Of a stretch of 64,000 nt of DNA, positions 40,801 through 51,500 are shown piece by piece. The DNA lies in assembly GCA_001910725.1 (NCBI GenBank), contig MJGA01000032.1, forward strand, positions 1 to 64,000, read 5' to 3'. Positions within the stretch are counted from its first letter, which is position 1, and every line of letters starts with the position of its first letter. Origin of the DNA: Phanerodontia chrysosporium (lineage: Eukaryota > Basidiomycota > Agaricomycetes > Polyporales > Phanerochaetaceae). The translations under genes were made by a program, and so were the position numbers. The notes under the pieces are model-generated. The model saw nothing but the letters and a program-made list of their open reading frames with translations. It was not told the DNA's origin and ran no database searches.

Positions 40801-43800
40801 ATCTGACTCGCGCACCGAGCATCCTCTGGACTTGGTGCACATGGACCTTGTCGAGTATCCGTCACTCTCCATTGATGGGTACAAGTACGCGATGACTACC
40901 CTCGATGATCATTCCTCGTTCAGTGTCGCCTGGTACCTTAAACGGAAATCAGACGCCCTCTCGTGCTTTAAGCGGTACAAAGCTTGGACCGAGACTCAGA
41001 CCGAACGGAAGCTTAAATGCATCCGATCGGACCGAGGGGGGGAGTTCTTCGGCCGCGACTTCGACGAGTTCCTTGCAGAGCATGGCATCGAGCGCCAACA
41101 AAGCGTCGCCAGATCACCACAGCAAAACGGACGAGCGGAACGATGGCAGCAGACAATTGCCAATAAGGCTGGGGCTATGCGACACCATGCCGGACTCTCA
41201 TCAGGGTTCTGGAAGCTTGCCTCTGAAGCCGCCGTTCATATCTACAATCGGCAACTGCTCCGACGTCTCAAGTGGAAGCCGCCCATCACCGCATGGGATG
41301 GCACAGTGCCGGACGTTTTATACTTCCGCGTATTTGGCTGTAAAGCCTACGTACACGTACACAAGGACGTACGCCAGAATAAGCTGCAGCCTAAGGCTAA
41401 AGTTATGATGTTTGTCGGCTACGAACCTGGTTTAAAGGGTTACAGGTTCTGGGATAAAAGTAGCCGTTCCATCGTCGTGTCCCGCGATGTGACCTTCGAT
41501 GAGAAGTCCTTCCCTAATAAGGAACCACAGGCTAGTCAAGCAGACGAACCTGATGATGCCGCACCTCCTGTCCGGAACCCAACGCCGGAACCGGACATTG
41601 ATCCGGAACAAGACCTCCCTGATGTCTTACCCGATGAGGCACCGCATCCGCGCCCTGACAATGCGCTAAGCGATAGCGATAGTGACCTCGAAGATCTGTA
41701 CCAAGATCCACCACCTAAGCCACAACCTCAACAGCACCCACCAGAACCAGTCCCACGGGCACAGCCACAGCCGCCGCCTGTACAACCTCGTTATCCTCAA
41801 TATCCTTCACCTCCCCGCATGACACGTAGACGACAGCGCTCTTCTCCTTCACCAGAGAGAGCACAGCAACGTCGCGAACATTCATCCCCACGTCGCGAGT
41901 TACGTCGCCCTGATACTCCAGAGAACCGCGAAGAGCACAGATGTGCCCGCAAGTGGCTCAGAGATCACGGTCCGTTCCAACTGCAAGCGCCCGCTCCACC
42001 GCCTCCAGAACCCGTTCCCGATCATCCATACCAAATACCACGGCGCCAGAACGCTGGTAGCGGAGAGTTCCGGATAATTCATATGGCGATGTTCCACCTA
42101 CGGAAGCATGGCGGCAGCAGGAACGAGACATCAGACGTGATCAACGCGAAGCTAGACAGTGCGCTGAGGAGTATCAACAATGGCGTGAATCAATTCCCAT
42201 CCCCAGCGATGACTCTTCATCGTCGCATGGTGGATCAGATGCAGATGTAGAGACAGATCCCAATCACCCCATGAGCGGCACGCTCTCGGGTTCTTATCAC
42301 GAACTGCTCATGCATGCCACGCAAATTGATCCTCAGACCTACAAGGAAGCGATGTCTAGACCTGATGCGAAACAGTGGGAGATTGCAATGCTTGAGGAAT
42401 TGAAATCTCATGAGGAAAACAAGACTTGGATTCTGGTTACACGACCGCGTAATCGACGGATCATGAAATGCAAATGGGTGTTTGTCATCAAGGCTGACGG
42501 CCACTACAAAGCACGCCTCATGGCCAAAGGATTCACTCAGGTACAGGGAATAGACTTTCAGGAAACCTTCTCTCCCGTTGCACGATATGAAGCTATACGT
42601 TTCTTACTCGCACATGCCGCACTCGAAAATTGGGAAATCGAGGCAATGGATATAAAAACGGCCTTCCTGTATGGCGAGCTCGACGAGGAGATCTACATGG
42701 AACAACCAGAAGGTTTCGTGGAGAAGGGAAAGGAGCACATGGTGTGCAAGCTGCAGAAGGCAATCTACAGCCTGAAGCAAGCCTCTCGCACATGGAATCA
42801 GAAGTTACACCAAACTCTGATAGGCATCGGTTTCGAACGTACCCGGTCAGACGCCGGGGTATACGTCTATGAGCAGAAGAAGGGCCACATGATCCTTATC
42901 GTCTACGTCGACGATCTGCTCCCAATGGGTCCGAGCAAATCTGAGATTGATCGCGTAAAGAAGGTCCTTGCAGACAAATTCCAAATGCGGGATCTCGGCC
43001 CGGCGGACACCTTCCTAGGCATGCGCATCACTCGTGATCGCTCGAAGCGGCAACTGGAACTGGATCAGCAGAACTACATCGAGCAAGTCCTCACACGCTT
43101 CCAGATGCACAATGCAAAGCCGCAGAAAACCCCACTGCCTGAAGGGTTACACCTCGAGAAGGCAGAAGATGGCTACAAGGCCAACGCGACGCTACTACAT
43201 CAGTACCAGACCATGATCGGTAGCTTGATCTATTGCATGATCGGGTCACGGCCCGACATAGCATTTGCCGTCACTCGTCTCTCCCAGTACATGTCCAATC
43301 CCACACCCACGCACGTCGAGCATGCAAAACATGTCTTGCGATACCTCCGTGCGACAAGTGACTACCGCATCCGTTTCCAGGGTTCTGGTCAATCGGGCCT
43401 GATTGGTTATTCGGACGCAGACTGGGGTGAGAATCGAGACAACCGACGATCGACTACTGGCTACACGTTCCTCATGGCTGATGCCGCTGTCACATGGGTT
43501 TCCCGGATGCAGCGGACCGTAGCACACTCTTCGACTGAAGCCGAATACATGGCGCTTTCTGACGCATGTTCGGAGGTTGCCTGGCTGACGTCACTCCAAC
43601 GCGAGATCGGATTCTCACAGAAGGGTCCGGTGCCTATGGTCTCAGATAACCAAGGCGGAATTTTCCTCGCTATCAATCCCGCGCATGATCGTCGCCTCAA
43701 GCACGTGGACATTCGATATCACTTCATCCACGAGTTCGTAGAGGACAAACACGTCGAGATAGTGTACATCTCCACCGACGACATGATCGCCGACATTCTC

Positions 43801-45549
43801 ACCAAGCCGCTAGGTGCGAAGAAGCACGAGAAGTTCCGAAAGGCTCTCGGCCTCGTATCTTCCAAGGACTTGTAAACGAGTGGGAGTGTCAGATCTTGGG
43901 CGTTTACCGTCCCGATATGGTAGGGCGCATCAGCGCCACCAAGCCCCAGCGTTCCGCATATGGACACCTCTCTCGTAGCACTGTAGTACATGTGTCAGCA
44001 CCTCGAATATATGGCCATTATGCTCACTAATATGCAGTAGAATTATTCATCACCTTGTAAAGTCGATGACTGTGTATTCTGGTCCAGTAAACCCGCTTAC
44101 ATACAGTAATCTCAGACATGTATATATACCAGCTCTGTAGCATCAGAATAAACCAGTTCAGAGTACATTCTTCACAATAGAAACGAAGTAGGGAGGCGCG
44201 AAGAGTCTGAGAAGCCGGAGGAAGGAGACGGGGTCGCGTTGGAGGTCGATCAAGGCGCATATAACCAGGCAGAGAACCTGGCAGGAGCGGTTTTCGGCGC
44301 GCGCAGTGAACACCAGGCGCCACAATCCCCTGCGCGGGGCTCTTCGCCATCTCGAAGCACCCAGGATACGTTCGCCATTCTTCGCCAGCAGCTCGAACTG
44401 ACACTTTCGCCTTCGAAGCGTTCCGAGGTGCTGGCGGCGCTTGACAGGGCAGCTGCAGTTTCGAGGAGTGCGGTGCCCTCCTCCGGCACGGGAGTCGGTA
44501 GACGCGTGGCGCCCTCTTCGGTGCCCACTCGAGCAGCTTTCCCGGTGGCGTCAACGGCTGGTGTGGCAGCGTCGGGAGCCGAGCCGCGTGCCGCTCGCCC
44601 CTTCCCAATCGCATTCACTTATGGGGCCTCGGAACGCAGTTTCTTCACGGGGATGGACTCCAGGATGAACCCTCGTCTTGCGGAGCTGCTGCTGAACAAC
44701 GCCCACCTACCGCTTACCGCTTGCACATCGGACTTCACACGTCAAAGCGCCGCCGACCCTCGTCTTATCCGGTTCCAGAAGTACTCGGACGGTCTCAGCG
44801 TAAAAAAGGAGCTTGTAGACCCGACCTCCTTCCCGCCCGAGGACAAGATGTCTTCCGACGACTGGCGCGACGGCTGGCAGAACTTCCTCCGCATTCTTCG
44901 GGAGGGCGTGGCTCAACCGCCCGTAGTCGCCATGTTCGAACAGCACTATGACTGGCTGTGCGGCGTCCACGACTTCGTGGAGAACTTCAAGGCGATCTTG
45001 GATTTCGATATTCAAGTCCGCCGCGCCTTCTTCCTCAGCTCTGACAAGGCCCTGTTCCGGTCTGGGGGCGACGTCTATGTGCAGAAGTTTCGCGACGTTC
45101 GTGACCTCCACATGCAGTGCGCCCTTCAGCTCCTTCTTAGTGGGAGCTCGGGAGCCAGCTCGTCTTCTCGAGGGAGGTATCACCCGTACAAGGACGACTC
45201 TCGACCCTCTCGGGGCCAAGATTCTGGGCGCGGCAACGGCGGGGCTGGAGGGCAGTCCTTTCGCACCCCTCAAGAAACCCTCTGTCTCATCTGCGCAGGT
45301 AGTGGACACACCACCCGTGACTGCCACCGAGACACCCTTCCTAAAGGCGCCGCGGTGTTCTCTGCCTGGTCTGGTGGCAAACTCGTCGATGCTGCCACCA
45401 AATGGGTGCTTTGCGTCTTCTGGAACGTGCGCTCCAAAGGCGACTCCCGCTCCTGCGACGGCGACAAACGGTGCCCCGGCGACAAGGGTCACATCTGCTC
45501 TTTCTGTGGTGCCGCCGGTCATCGCGCTGCAGATAAGCGGTGCCTCTGA
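37892..45549 (+). CDS. Ngaro-type Gag, split by the copia insertion
   Basis: Two pieces, 37892-38017 and 44182-45549, join exactly in frame when the copia element and one ATAG[G/A] duplication are removed (GGDR then NEVGRREE). The product would be 497 residues. Gly/Pro-rich start, acidic and helical region (TFAILRQQLELTLSPSKR), gag-like helical domain (WRDGWQNFLRILREGVAQPPVVAMFEQHY), a CCHC knuckle (CLICAGSGHTTRDC) and a second cysteine cluster (CSFCGAAGHRAADKRC). It binds RNA and forms particles by analogy. The gene cannot be read through at present. Confidence 0.85.
38018..38307 (+). repeat. 5' LTR of copia element
   Basis: Starts TGTCAGATC, ends TTCACA. TATATATA at 38252-38259. Matches 43887-44176 except three bases seen. 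Confidence 0.95.
38308..38319 (+). other. Copia primer-binding site, initiator-tRNA anticodon-arm type
   Basis: GGTTATGAGCCC directly after the LTR. Its complement, GGGCTCATAACC, is the anticodon stem-loop (CAT) of initiator tRNA-Met. Drosophila copia primes from an internal cleavage site of that tRNA in the same way. Confidence 0.75.
38320..39220 (+). other. Copia leader
   Basis: About 900 nt between primer site and the gag-pol ATG at 39221. A short frame (38793-39218, Ser/Thr/Pro/His-rich) ends just before that ATG, but nothing marks it as coding. No other feature seen. Confidence 0.4.
39221..42250 (+). CDS. Copia gag-protease-integrase
   Basis: 1,009 codons from ATG. Order: copia gag (MLDGTNYKKWAAAIHAFLR; LWNMLKSEYE-like), zinc finger CEKCGRNNHTTEQH (about 230, spacing CX2CX4HX4H, so CCHH rather than the usual CCHC), protease (WMVDSGCTTHVT, about 325), HHCC (LWHERFSHAGKKAIEYL ... 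CEGCELGK), integrase core (TTLDDHSSFS, SDRGGEFFGRDF, SPQQNGRAERW), and a Pro/Arg-rich linker. The last about 65 codons after about 42060 are in a different frame from the RT ORF's upstream continuation, and the stop at 42248-42250 follows from that shift. Expected polyprotein broken by a one-base-type lesion. Confidence 0.9.
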   Translation: MSSSSDPFKASASSIPMLDGTNYKKWAAAIHAFLRYSGCWALIEGHTAPTADMPAPGVSRPADSDATGQAAWDEKNQKAMGVIEMYTKENLKHLIEDKRTALDMWNMLKSEYEKPGAVGAFVAFQALFNVQLVDTSPLGPQLDALHEAASQVTLAGIEIKDQLLALLMVNCLPKSYQTLASTILAVHKDVKDLKPSDVKPKIVEEESRRIANRTQISRVSSAPKKQTKPCEKCGRNNHTTEQHWDKKPSTGTGNSGNGNGNNQQGQQQGQGGKRRGKGKGNSNGQNTAQITVAPLEIVNVPDMAKSSEESISVSLYANGVIGASTDWMVDSGCTTHVTNQKSDFISYTEFCTPGAAHTAGKRQTIPILGAGTVILHHRTDDGHKRYLLLTEVLYVPDANMRFFAPRIPVLRGHHWVIKGSRMTLMGDNGGKETVLASAHLRELEGLYFIRANILHSPPLPRKDTPFVVAAIEPFDLWHERFSHAGKKAIEYLPGNVKGVPKQLKAPADSSPCEGCELGKSRRDPFPPSDSRTEHPLDLVHMDLVEYPSLSIDGYKYAMTTLDDHSSFSVAWYLKRKSDALSCFKRYKAWTETQTERKLKCIRSDRGGEFFGRDFDEFLAEHGIERQQSVARSPQQNGRAERWQQTIANKAGAMRHHAGLSSGFWKLASEAAVHIYNRQLLRRLKWKPPITAWDGTVPDVLYFRVFGCKAYVHVHKDVRQNKLQPKAKVMMFVGYEPGLKGYRFWDKSSRSIVVSRDVTFDEKSFPNKEPQASQADEPDDAAPPVRNPTPEPDIDPEQDLPDVLPDEAPHPRPDNALSDSDSDLEDLYQDPPPKPQPQQHPPEPVPRAQPQPPPVQPRYPQYPSPPRMTRRRQRSSPSPERAQQRREHSSPRRELRRPDTPENREEHRCARKWLRDHGPFQLQAPAPPPPEPVPDHPYQIPRRQNAGSGEFRIIHMAMFHLRKHGGSRNETSDVINAKLDSALRSINNGVNQFPSPAMTLHRRMVDQMQM
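42271..43875 (+). CDS. Copia RT-RNase H
   Basis: 534 codons. RT with WVFVIKADGHYKARLMAKGF, DIKTAFLYGEL, LKQASRTWN and YVDD (about 212-215). RNase H with GYSDADWGENRDNRRSTTGY, SSTEAEYMALSDA and HVDIRYHFIHE. Complete to the stop. The same frame stays open upstream to about 42056 (VPDNSYGDVPPTEAWRQQERD), which places the frameshift against the first ORF at about 42050-42060. Sequence otherwise intact. Confidence 0.92.
   Translation: MSGTLSGSYHELLMHATQIDPQTYKEAMSRPDAKQWEIAMLEELKSHEENKTWILVTRPRNRRIMKCKWVFVIKADGHYKARLMAKGFTQVQGIDFQETFSPVARYEAIRFLLAHAALENWEIEAMDIKTAFLYGELDEEIYMEQPEGFVEKGKEHMVCKLQKAIYSLKQASRTWNQKLHQTLIGIGFERTRSDAGVYVYEQKKGHMILIVYVDDLLPMGPSKSEIDRVKKVLADKFQMRDLGPADTFLGMRITRDRSKRQLELDQQNYIEQVLTRFQMHNAKPQKTPLPEGLHLEKAEDGYKANATLLHQYQTMIGSLIYCMIGSRPDIAFAVTRLSQYMSNPTPTHVEHAKHVLRYLRATSDYRIRFQGSGQSGLIGYSDADWGENRDNRRSTTGYTFLMADAAVTWVSRMQRTVAHSSTEAEYMALSDACSEVAWLTSLQREIGFSQKGPVPMVSDNQGGIFLAINPAHDRRLKHVDIRYHFIHEFVEDKHVEIVYISTDDMIADILTKPLGAKKHEKFRKALGLVSSKDL
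43887..44176 (+). repeat. 3' LTR of copia element
   Basis: 290 bp, preceded by a purine-rich GAGTGGGAG tract. Three differences from the 5' LTR. Confidence 0.95.
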
Positions 45550-48500
45550 GCGCAGCTGCATCATCACTCCGTACGACGCCTCTGCATTCGAGTCTACTCT
45601 GCGTGCGTGCGGACTTCTTGACAAATACTCTGACCTGCCTTCTCGTCTTCGCTCTGGTTTCCCTATTGGCGACATGCCCCGTTTACTGCAGACCAGCACT
45701 CCCAAGAATTATGCCTCAGACCCGAAGCATCTTGCCTTCATCAAAGACTACGCCGCGGAGCAAGCAGCACTAGGCCACATGTCTGGCCCTTATACCCGCT
45801 CCGAGGTCGAGAATATCTTGAAGTCCCCATTCGTCACTTCCCCGCTTAGTGTCATCGATAAGGCGGGGGCGAAGGGCAAGTTCTGCCTCGTACAGAACTG
45901 CTCGTACCGCAATGAGCAGGGCGTCTCTGTCAATATGTGGATTGACCCGGACAACTTCCCGACAGAGTGGGGTACGGCAGCCGAATTTGCAGAGATTGTG
46001 AGTGTCTGCCATTATTCGGGTGCGGCGCCAGCGCGATCTCGGGCGGGGCTTCGGCCTACGCAGCGCGCTGGAGTGAACACTTGCGCGTGGTGCTGGAGCG
46101 AAGGCTCGCACCGGCTGGAGCCAATGCTCGCCACCCTGTTGCTGCGCCGTAGCGTTTGCTCGGGCGAAGTGTCACAGTTTTCTAATTCCCTACGGTTTTA
46201 TTCTCGTAAGCGCCCAGTAGGCGCTAGGGGTTAGGGTTATGGACTAGGGTTAGGACAGGCACGCGTCAGAACGCGGTCACGTGTTGGTCACGTGCTGGGA
46301 ATGGACTCAGAGTCATGTGAGGATCTTATCTTTATCTTATCTATGATGTAGACGCTCCGGTACAAGGGTATAGTAGATAGCCGGACCCAGGGTCCGGGTA
46401 GTGTATTCTAGAATAGCGTAGAAGGTTCCGGACACATCCGGTACTCGGCTTTAGACTTCGCCGAGCCCGGAGTGTCTTGGCAAGTATCGCACCATCATCA
46501 CGCCATCGTGCATGTGATGGGCAGTATCAGGGGTCTCGGGTAGTACCAGGGGTCCTCCCCTTCATGTATATATACCGGGCTCTGCTGGGCTTAAGTCCCC
46601 AGCATCATCTACCTCGTCTTTCACCCACTTCACTCGCACACTCGCAGTCAAGTCCAACCCCACCTAAGCTACTAAGGTAAGTAGCGGGGTTTACTTTGAC
46701 ATTTAGATGATGCTATACCCCTTCGCGTCGACGTCGGCCTTAAGGGCTTGATCGTCGTACGCAGCGTGCTCGACGTCGTTGCCGGCGACGTCGGCACCTT
46801 TTACTACTTATAATCTTGCGTTAGCAGGTTCGTCTCTTCGATGCGCGGCTACCACCTGTAATAGGGGTAGTTCTTCATTCGTGGGGCTGGCGACTGAGGT
46901 CCACCTGTAAAAGGGGGCTGTACGTCGTTGGCCATGGGGTCGCATGGGCATTACTCGTCGAATTATCGCGAGTGATGTTTGTGTAGGCGGGTTCGAAGCG
47001 CACATCGACCTGTAATAGGCGATGCTGTGCTCGGCCTGTCCGGAGACCTAAACGACTTGGGATCTGGGGGATACGTTGGGCCACCTGACAAGGGGCTTGA
47101 CATGTTGAGACCCACCGTTGGACACGTGGCGCCAGGAGTGCGACCATGTGGGCGGGCTGTGCAATACAGCATGGGAATCTTCTTGCCGATCCACAGGCGT
47201 AAGTGGCCACGCGACGCGTGGGGTGTTGAGTCCACCGCAAGGTGACCGTATCCCCCAGTACTGGATGACAAGCGGTAAGACGCTAGCATCTAGGAAGTCC
47301 GTGGAGATCGTAGCTGTAAGGCACGACAAACCATTTGCAGCGGGTGTGGAAACCCGACTGAGATCTGAAACTCCCCCATCGCGCATGTGCAGAGAGATAA
47401 TGGCATGCCGTAAACGACTCTACCCACGAATGCGCGCGCATCAAGATTCGAACCGCAGCAAGAGAGGGCTGGTAACCCTCATTTTCTGAGCACTTTTCCT
47501 TCCATAAGCCGTACCTGTAAAAGGACGCTGGTTGATTATGTTATCACACAGATGAAGTTCTACAACAAGACCATCATTGCCCGCAACGCCGCCGCCCCCT
47601 ACCCCTCCCTCGCCGAGCGCATCTCGCTTCGCAAGGAGACCCAAGAAAAGGTCTACGAGGAGGTCAAGGAGAAGCTGGCCGAGATAGAGCGCCCCAAACA
47701 GCGCGAGAAGTATCTCCTCCAGCGTGAGCGTAACCGTCGCACCGTCACCCACCCCGTCCCGAAGGCCGAGCAGGATCGCATCAACGAGGAGTTCGAGGAA
47801 CGCCTCTGGGCGCTCGAACAGGCCTCCAGGCTCATCATGGAGATGAAGGCGCGCAAGCGTCTCGAGGACCGGATTTCGAATCCGGCTCCCTCACTCCTGA
47901 GTCGCCTGGGCCCCCCTCAGCACCTGTCTCAAGAAGAGGTCGAGGAGACATACGGGAACGACGGCGACATGCAAGGCAAGGTCCCGAAAGAAGCAGGTCG
48001 TATGCAGAAGTCGCACATCATCGATCGAACAAAAGAGATGATGAATTTGTTCAACGCGGTAAACCTTCGTTTGGTACCGCTCAGCGACCACCTCGTCGAC
48101 ATCGACAAGGTCGACAAGGAGCTAGGCGACGAGGTCTCGAAGTTGCTCGTCGACTTCGAAGACTTATACGACCACTTCGACGAGAACAAGGGGAGAAAGA
48201 AGTTGAAGGGAAAGCATTACAGGTGGATTACGAGGGATCTAAAGAAAATAAAATATGTATCCTTCGAAAATTTTAGTACTCGATATGTAGAGATCGCAAG
48301 GGAGCTCGTCGCTCTCAATATCTCATTCGAATACTAAATCCACCTGTAACCCGATGCAATAAAAACTCCACCTGACACTGAACTTCTGTGTGATACATAA
48401 GAGTTTTCCTTACTTTCCAACTGTAAAAGTGGAAAGAATTTGTACTAACATACCTTTTGACTAAGAAACAATGGCTGACGCTGATCAAATCGCTCAAATC

Positions 48501-51500
48501 AACTGGACCGAAATCAACTTGTCCTCGGACAATATCCAGCTCTCTCACGAGACCACGGTTCAGGCAATCTCCTCGGTCGCAGCACCAGAGGAAATATCGC
48601 AGAACCAAAGGATCTTCATCCAAGAATCGATCTACGCGGGGGTTGTTGAAGCCTCCCGTCAGAACGAGGCCCACGTGAGGCACCTATTCGATGGGTTCCT
48701 CAATATTTTTAACGGGGCTATGACGACGATTCTGGAGAAGGTGGACGAAGTCCGCGAAGAGCTGGTCGAAACCCAGAAAATCACCTATGTCCAGGAAGCC
48801 GCGCTGGAAAGCGTCAAGGGGGTCGCAGACAATGCGATCAAACAGTTGAACGCCCTCCCAGCCGGTATCGGTTCTGGAGGTGGTGCACCTGCTCGCCCCA
48901 AGTCCGCCCAACCGCCGCTCTTCTCAGGCGAGAAGAATACGACGAAGTTTGAGGAATGGAAAAACCTGGTCGAACTCTGGAACAGCACTCAGGGCATCAC
49001 GACAGACAAACAGCGCATCGTCAATGCGTTGTCTTTGTTGCGCGAACCAGCCCTGAAGCTGATGCAACCACTGTTGGACAAGAACGCCAGGGGCGAGGAC
49101 ATGGGCTCGGTCGACAGTTTCTGGGCTAGTCTCCAGACGGTTTACGGTCAAAAGGATGTTACGCGCATGGCAACGAAGGACCTCGAGAAGCTACTCAACG
49201 ACAAGTCGGCCCTTCAGAAGGACATCATCGACTACTCGGTTCGCTTCAAGGTACTCCTCGACAACAGCAGCAAGCCGTTCACGGACGCGCATATGATTAA
49301 CAAGCTGTACGACAACGTCGAGGAGAAGCTGGGCATCTTCGTGCTGGGTCGCGGTCGCTCGAGTTGGCCTACAACGGCGTCGGAATTCATGACGTATCTC
49401 GTTGAGGCATACAAGGAACTCTACCCCGACCGTGCAGCGACGCACATCTTCAGCAAGGGAAACTCGCACGGCTCGGGTTCTACACCGGACCCGAATGCTA
49501 TGGACATCAGCGCGGCTCAGACGGGCAAGGGCAAAGGCAAGGGGAAACAACAGGCGAATTCACAAGAAGCCAAGAAGGTTTCAACTCCCTGCGCCATTTG
49601 CACAGAGCTGAAGAAGTTTGCGCGTGCTAAAACGCACGTCACTTCGGACTGCTTCTCGCTCAAGGACCAGAAGCCGCAGCAGTCCTCCGGTAACAACAAC
49701 AACGGCAAGGCCTCCTCCTCGAGCGGGGGGAGTAACAATCAAGGAAAAGGCAAGAACGCAGCGGCAATCGCCGCCAAGAAAAACTCCTTCAACCAAGCAA
49801 AGGCCAGGATGGCCGAATTGGAGAAGGAGATCGCGGGACTTGAGGCCGACGACGAAGTCGTCATCAACGCGGCCCACATCCACGAATGGACGGAGGAGGA
49901 CGAGAAGGAGTTGAAACAGACTCCCCCCCAGGAACCCGTTGATGAGCGGGAAGCTAGGCGTGCACGTATGAAGGCCCGAGCTGCTAAATACGCGAAATCG
50001 TCTGACCGGAAGGTGGATTTTCTCAACGACCTGTAGTGGATCCCTGCGTCCTACAGGTTAATAACGCTGATCATGTACCCACGGCCGAGTCTACACTGGA
50101 TGTAGATAGAGTAATTGACATTGATGTATTGAACGTCTCGCGTAATAAATCATTATCGTTCAAACTTCCTATTACTCTGTGGGTATATGGTAAAAAAGCG
50201 CAGGCAGAAGCCCTGGTTGATTCAGGCGCCACGACGAGTTTCATCAATCACAGCTTCGTCGAAAAGAACAATCTGGTAACTATTAAGTTGGCAAATCCGT
50301 ATGAAGTAAAGAATGCGGATGGAACGATCAATAAAGCAGGACGAATCACTCACGCCCTGCGAGCCTACTTGGAAATTGGAACACACAAACACACCCAGTA
50401 CTTGCTCGTGACGGATTTGCACGACAAAGACATGTATATAGGGTACAAGTTCCTACACCGGCATAACCCAGAAATCGACTGGGCAAAAGGCAATTGGGAG
50501 TTCACCAGATGTCCTGAATCATGCAAAGTCTCCAGCATGGCACAGAAAGTCCAAGCCCTCGACATCGAAATCGGCAATGACGAGGAGCTGGCAGAGCTCG
50601 AACCAGAGCAACCTTGGGAATCCTCACTGGACGATATTGGAGAAGAGGATATTCCCCACCACATCAACTGGGTTGATTTCAGTAACCCAGAGGAACGAAC
50701 GCAAGCCGAGGCTGTCGCTGACATCCTGGAAAAGGATGACGACGATACAGTTGACACCTCGCAATGGAAATCACAGGTACCGAGTTGGGTCCACAAATTC
50801 GAAAGCGTATTCAGTAAGACCAAGTCTGAACGCATGCCCACCCACAAACCATGGGACCATGCCATCGAATTTGAGGAAGGAGCTAAGTTGCCCCCAATCG
50901 GAAAGGTGTACCCACTAGACCAGAGACAACGCTCGTCTTTCGACGAGTGGATTCGTGAGGAACGCCGGAAAGGCTACATTGAAGAGTCGAAGTCACCCAT
51001 CGCTGCGTCATTCTTTTTCGTAAAGAAGGCCGATGGTAGTTTGCGACCTTGCATGGATTACCGCCCCTTGAACGGAATTACGAAGAAGAACCGTTATCCT
51101 ATCCCTCGCATCGCCGATTTAATCGACGCACTATCTCAGGCGTCGATATTCACAAAAATCGACCTTCGATGGGGATATAACAATGTCCGCATCAAGGAAG
51201 GTGACGAGTGGAAAACGGCTTTCGTAACCAAGGACGGGTTATTCCAGGCCAAAGTCATGTACTTTGGATTCGCAAACGCACCGGCAACATTCCAGAATAT
51301 GATGAACAACATTTTCGAAGACCTTATCCGTCAAGGAAAGGTTATGGTCTACCTCGACGATATCCTCATCTTCGGCAACGACCGCGAGGAACATCGAAAG
51401 ATCGTACACGAAGTGTTGCAGCGACTGGAAGACAACGACCTCTTCGCAAAGGCAGAAAAGTGTCTATTCGAGAAGGACAAGCTCGCCTATCTCGGCATGA

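Larger units (their letters stand above)
38018..44176 (+). mobile_element. Ty1/copia element inside the Ngaro gag gene
   Basis: 290-bp LTRs (38018-38307 and 43887-44176), TG...CA ends, three substitutions between them (about 1%). The flanks are ATAGG (38013-38017) and ATAGA (44177-44181), a 5-bp duplication with one change; both read Arg in the gag frame. Order gag-protease-integrase then RT-RNase H, the copia order. A frame break lies in the linker between integrase and RT. Confidence 0.94.
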
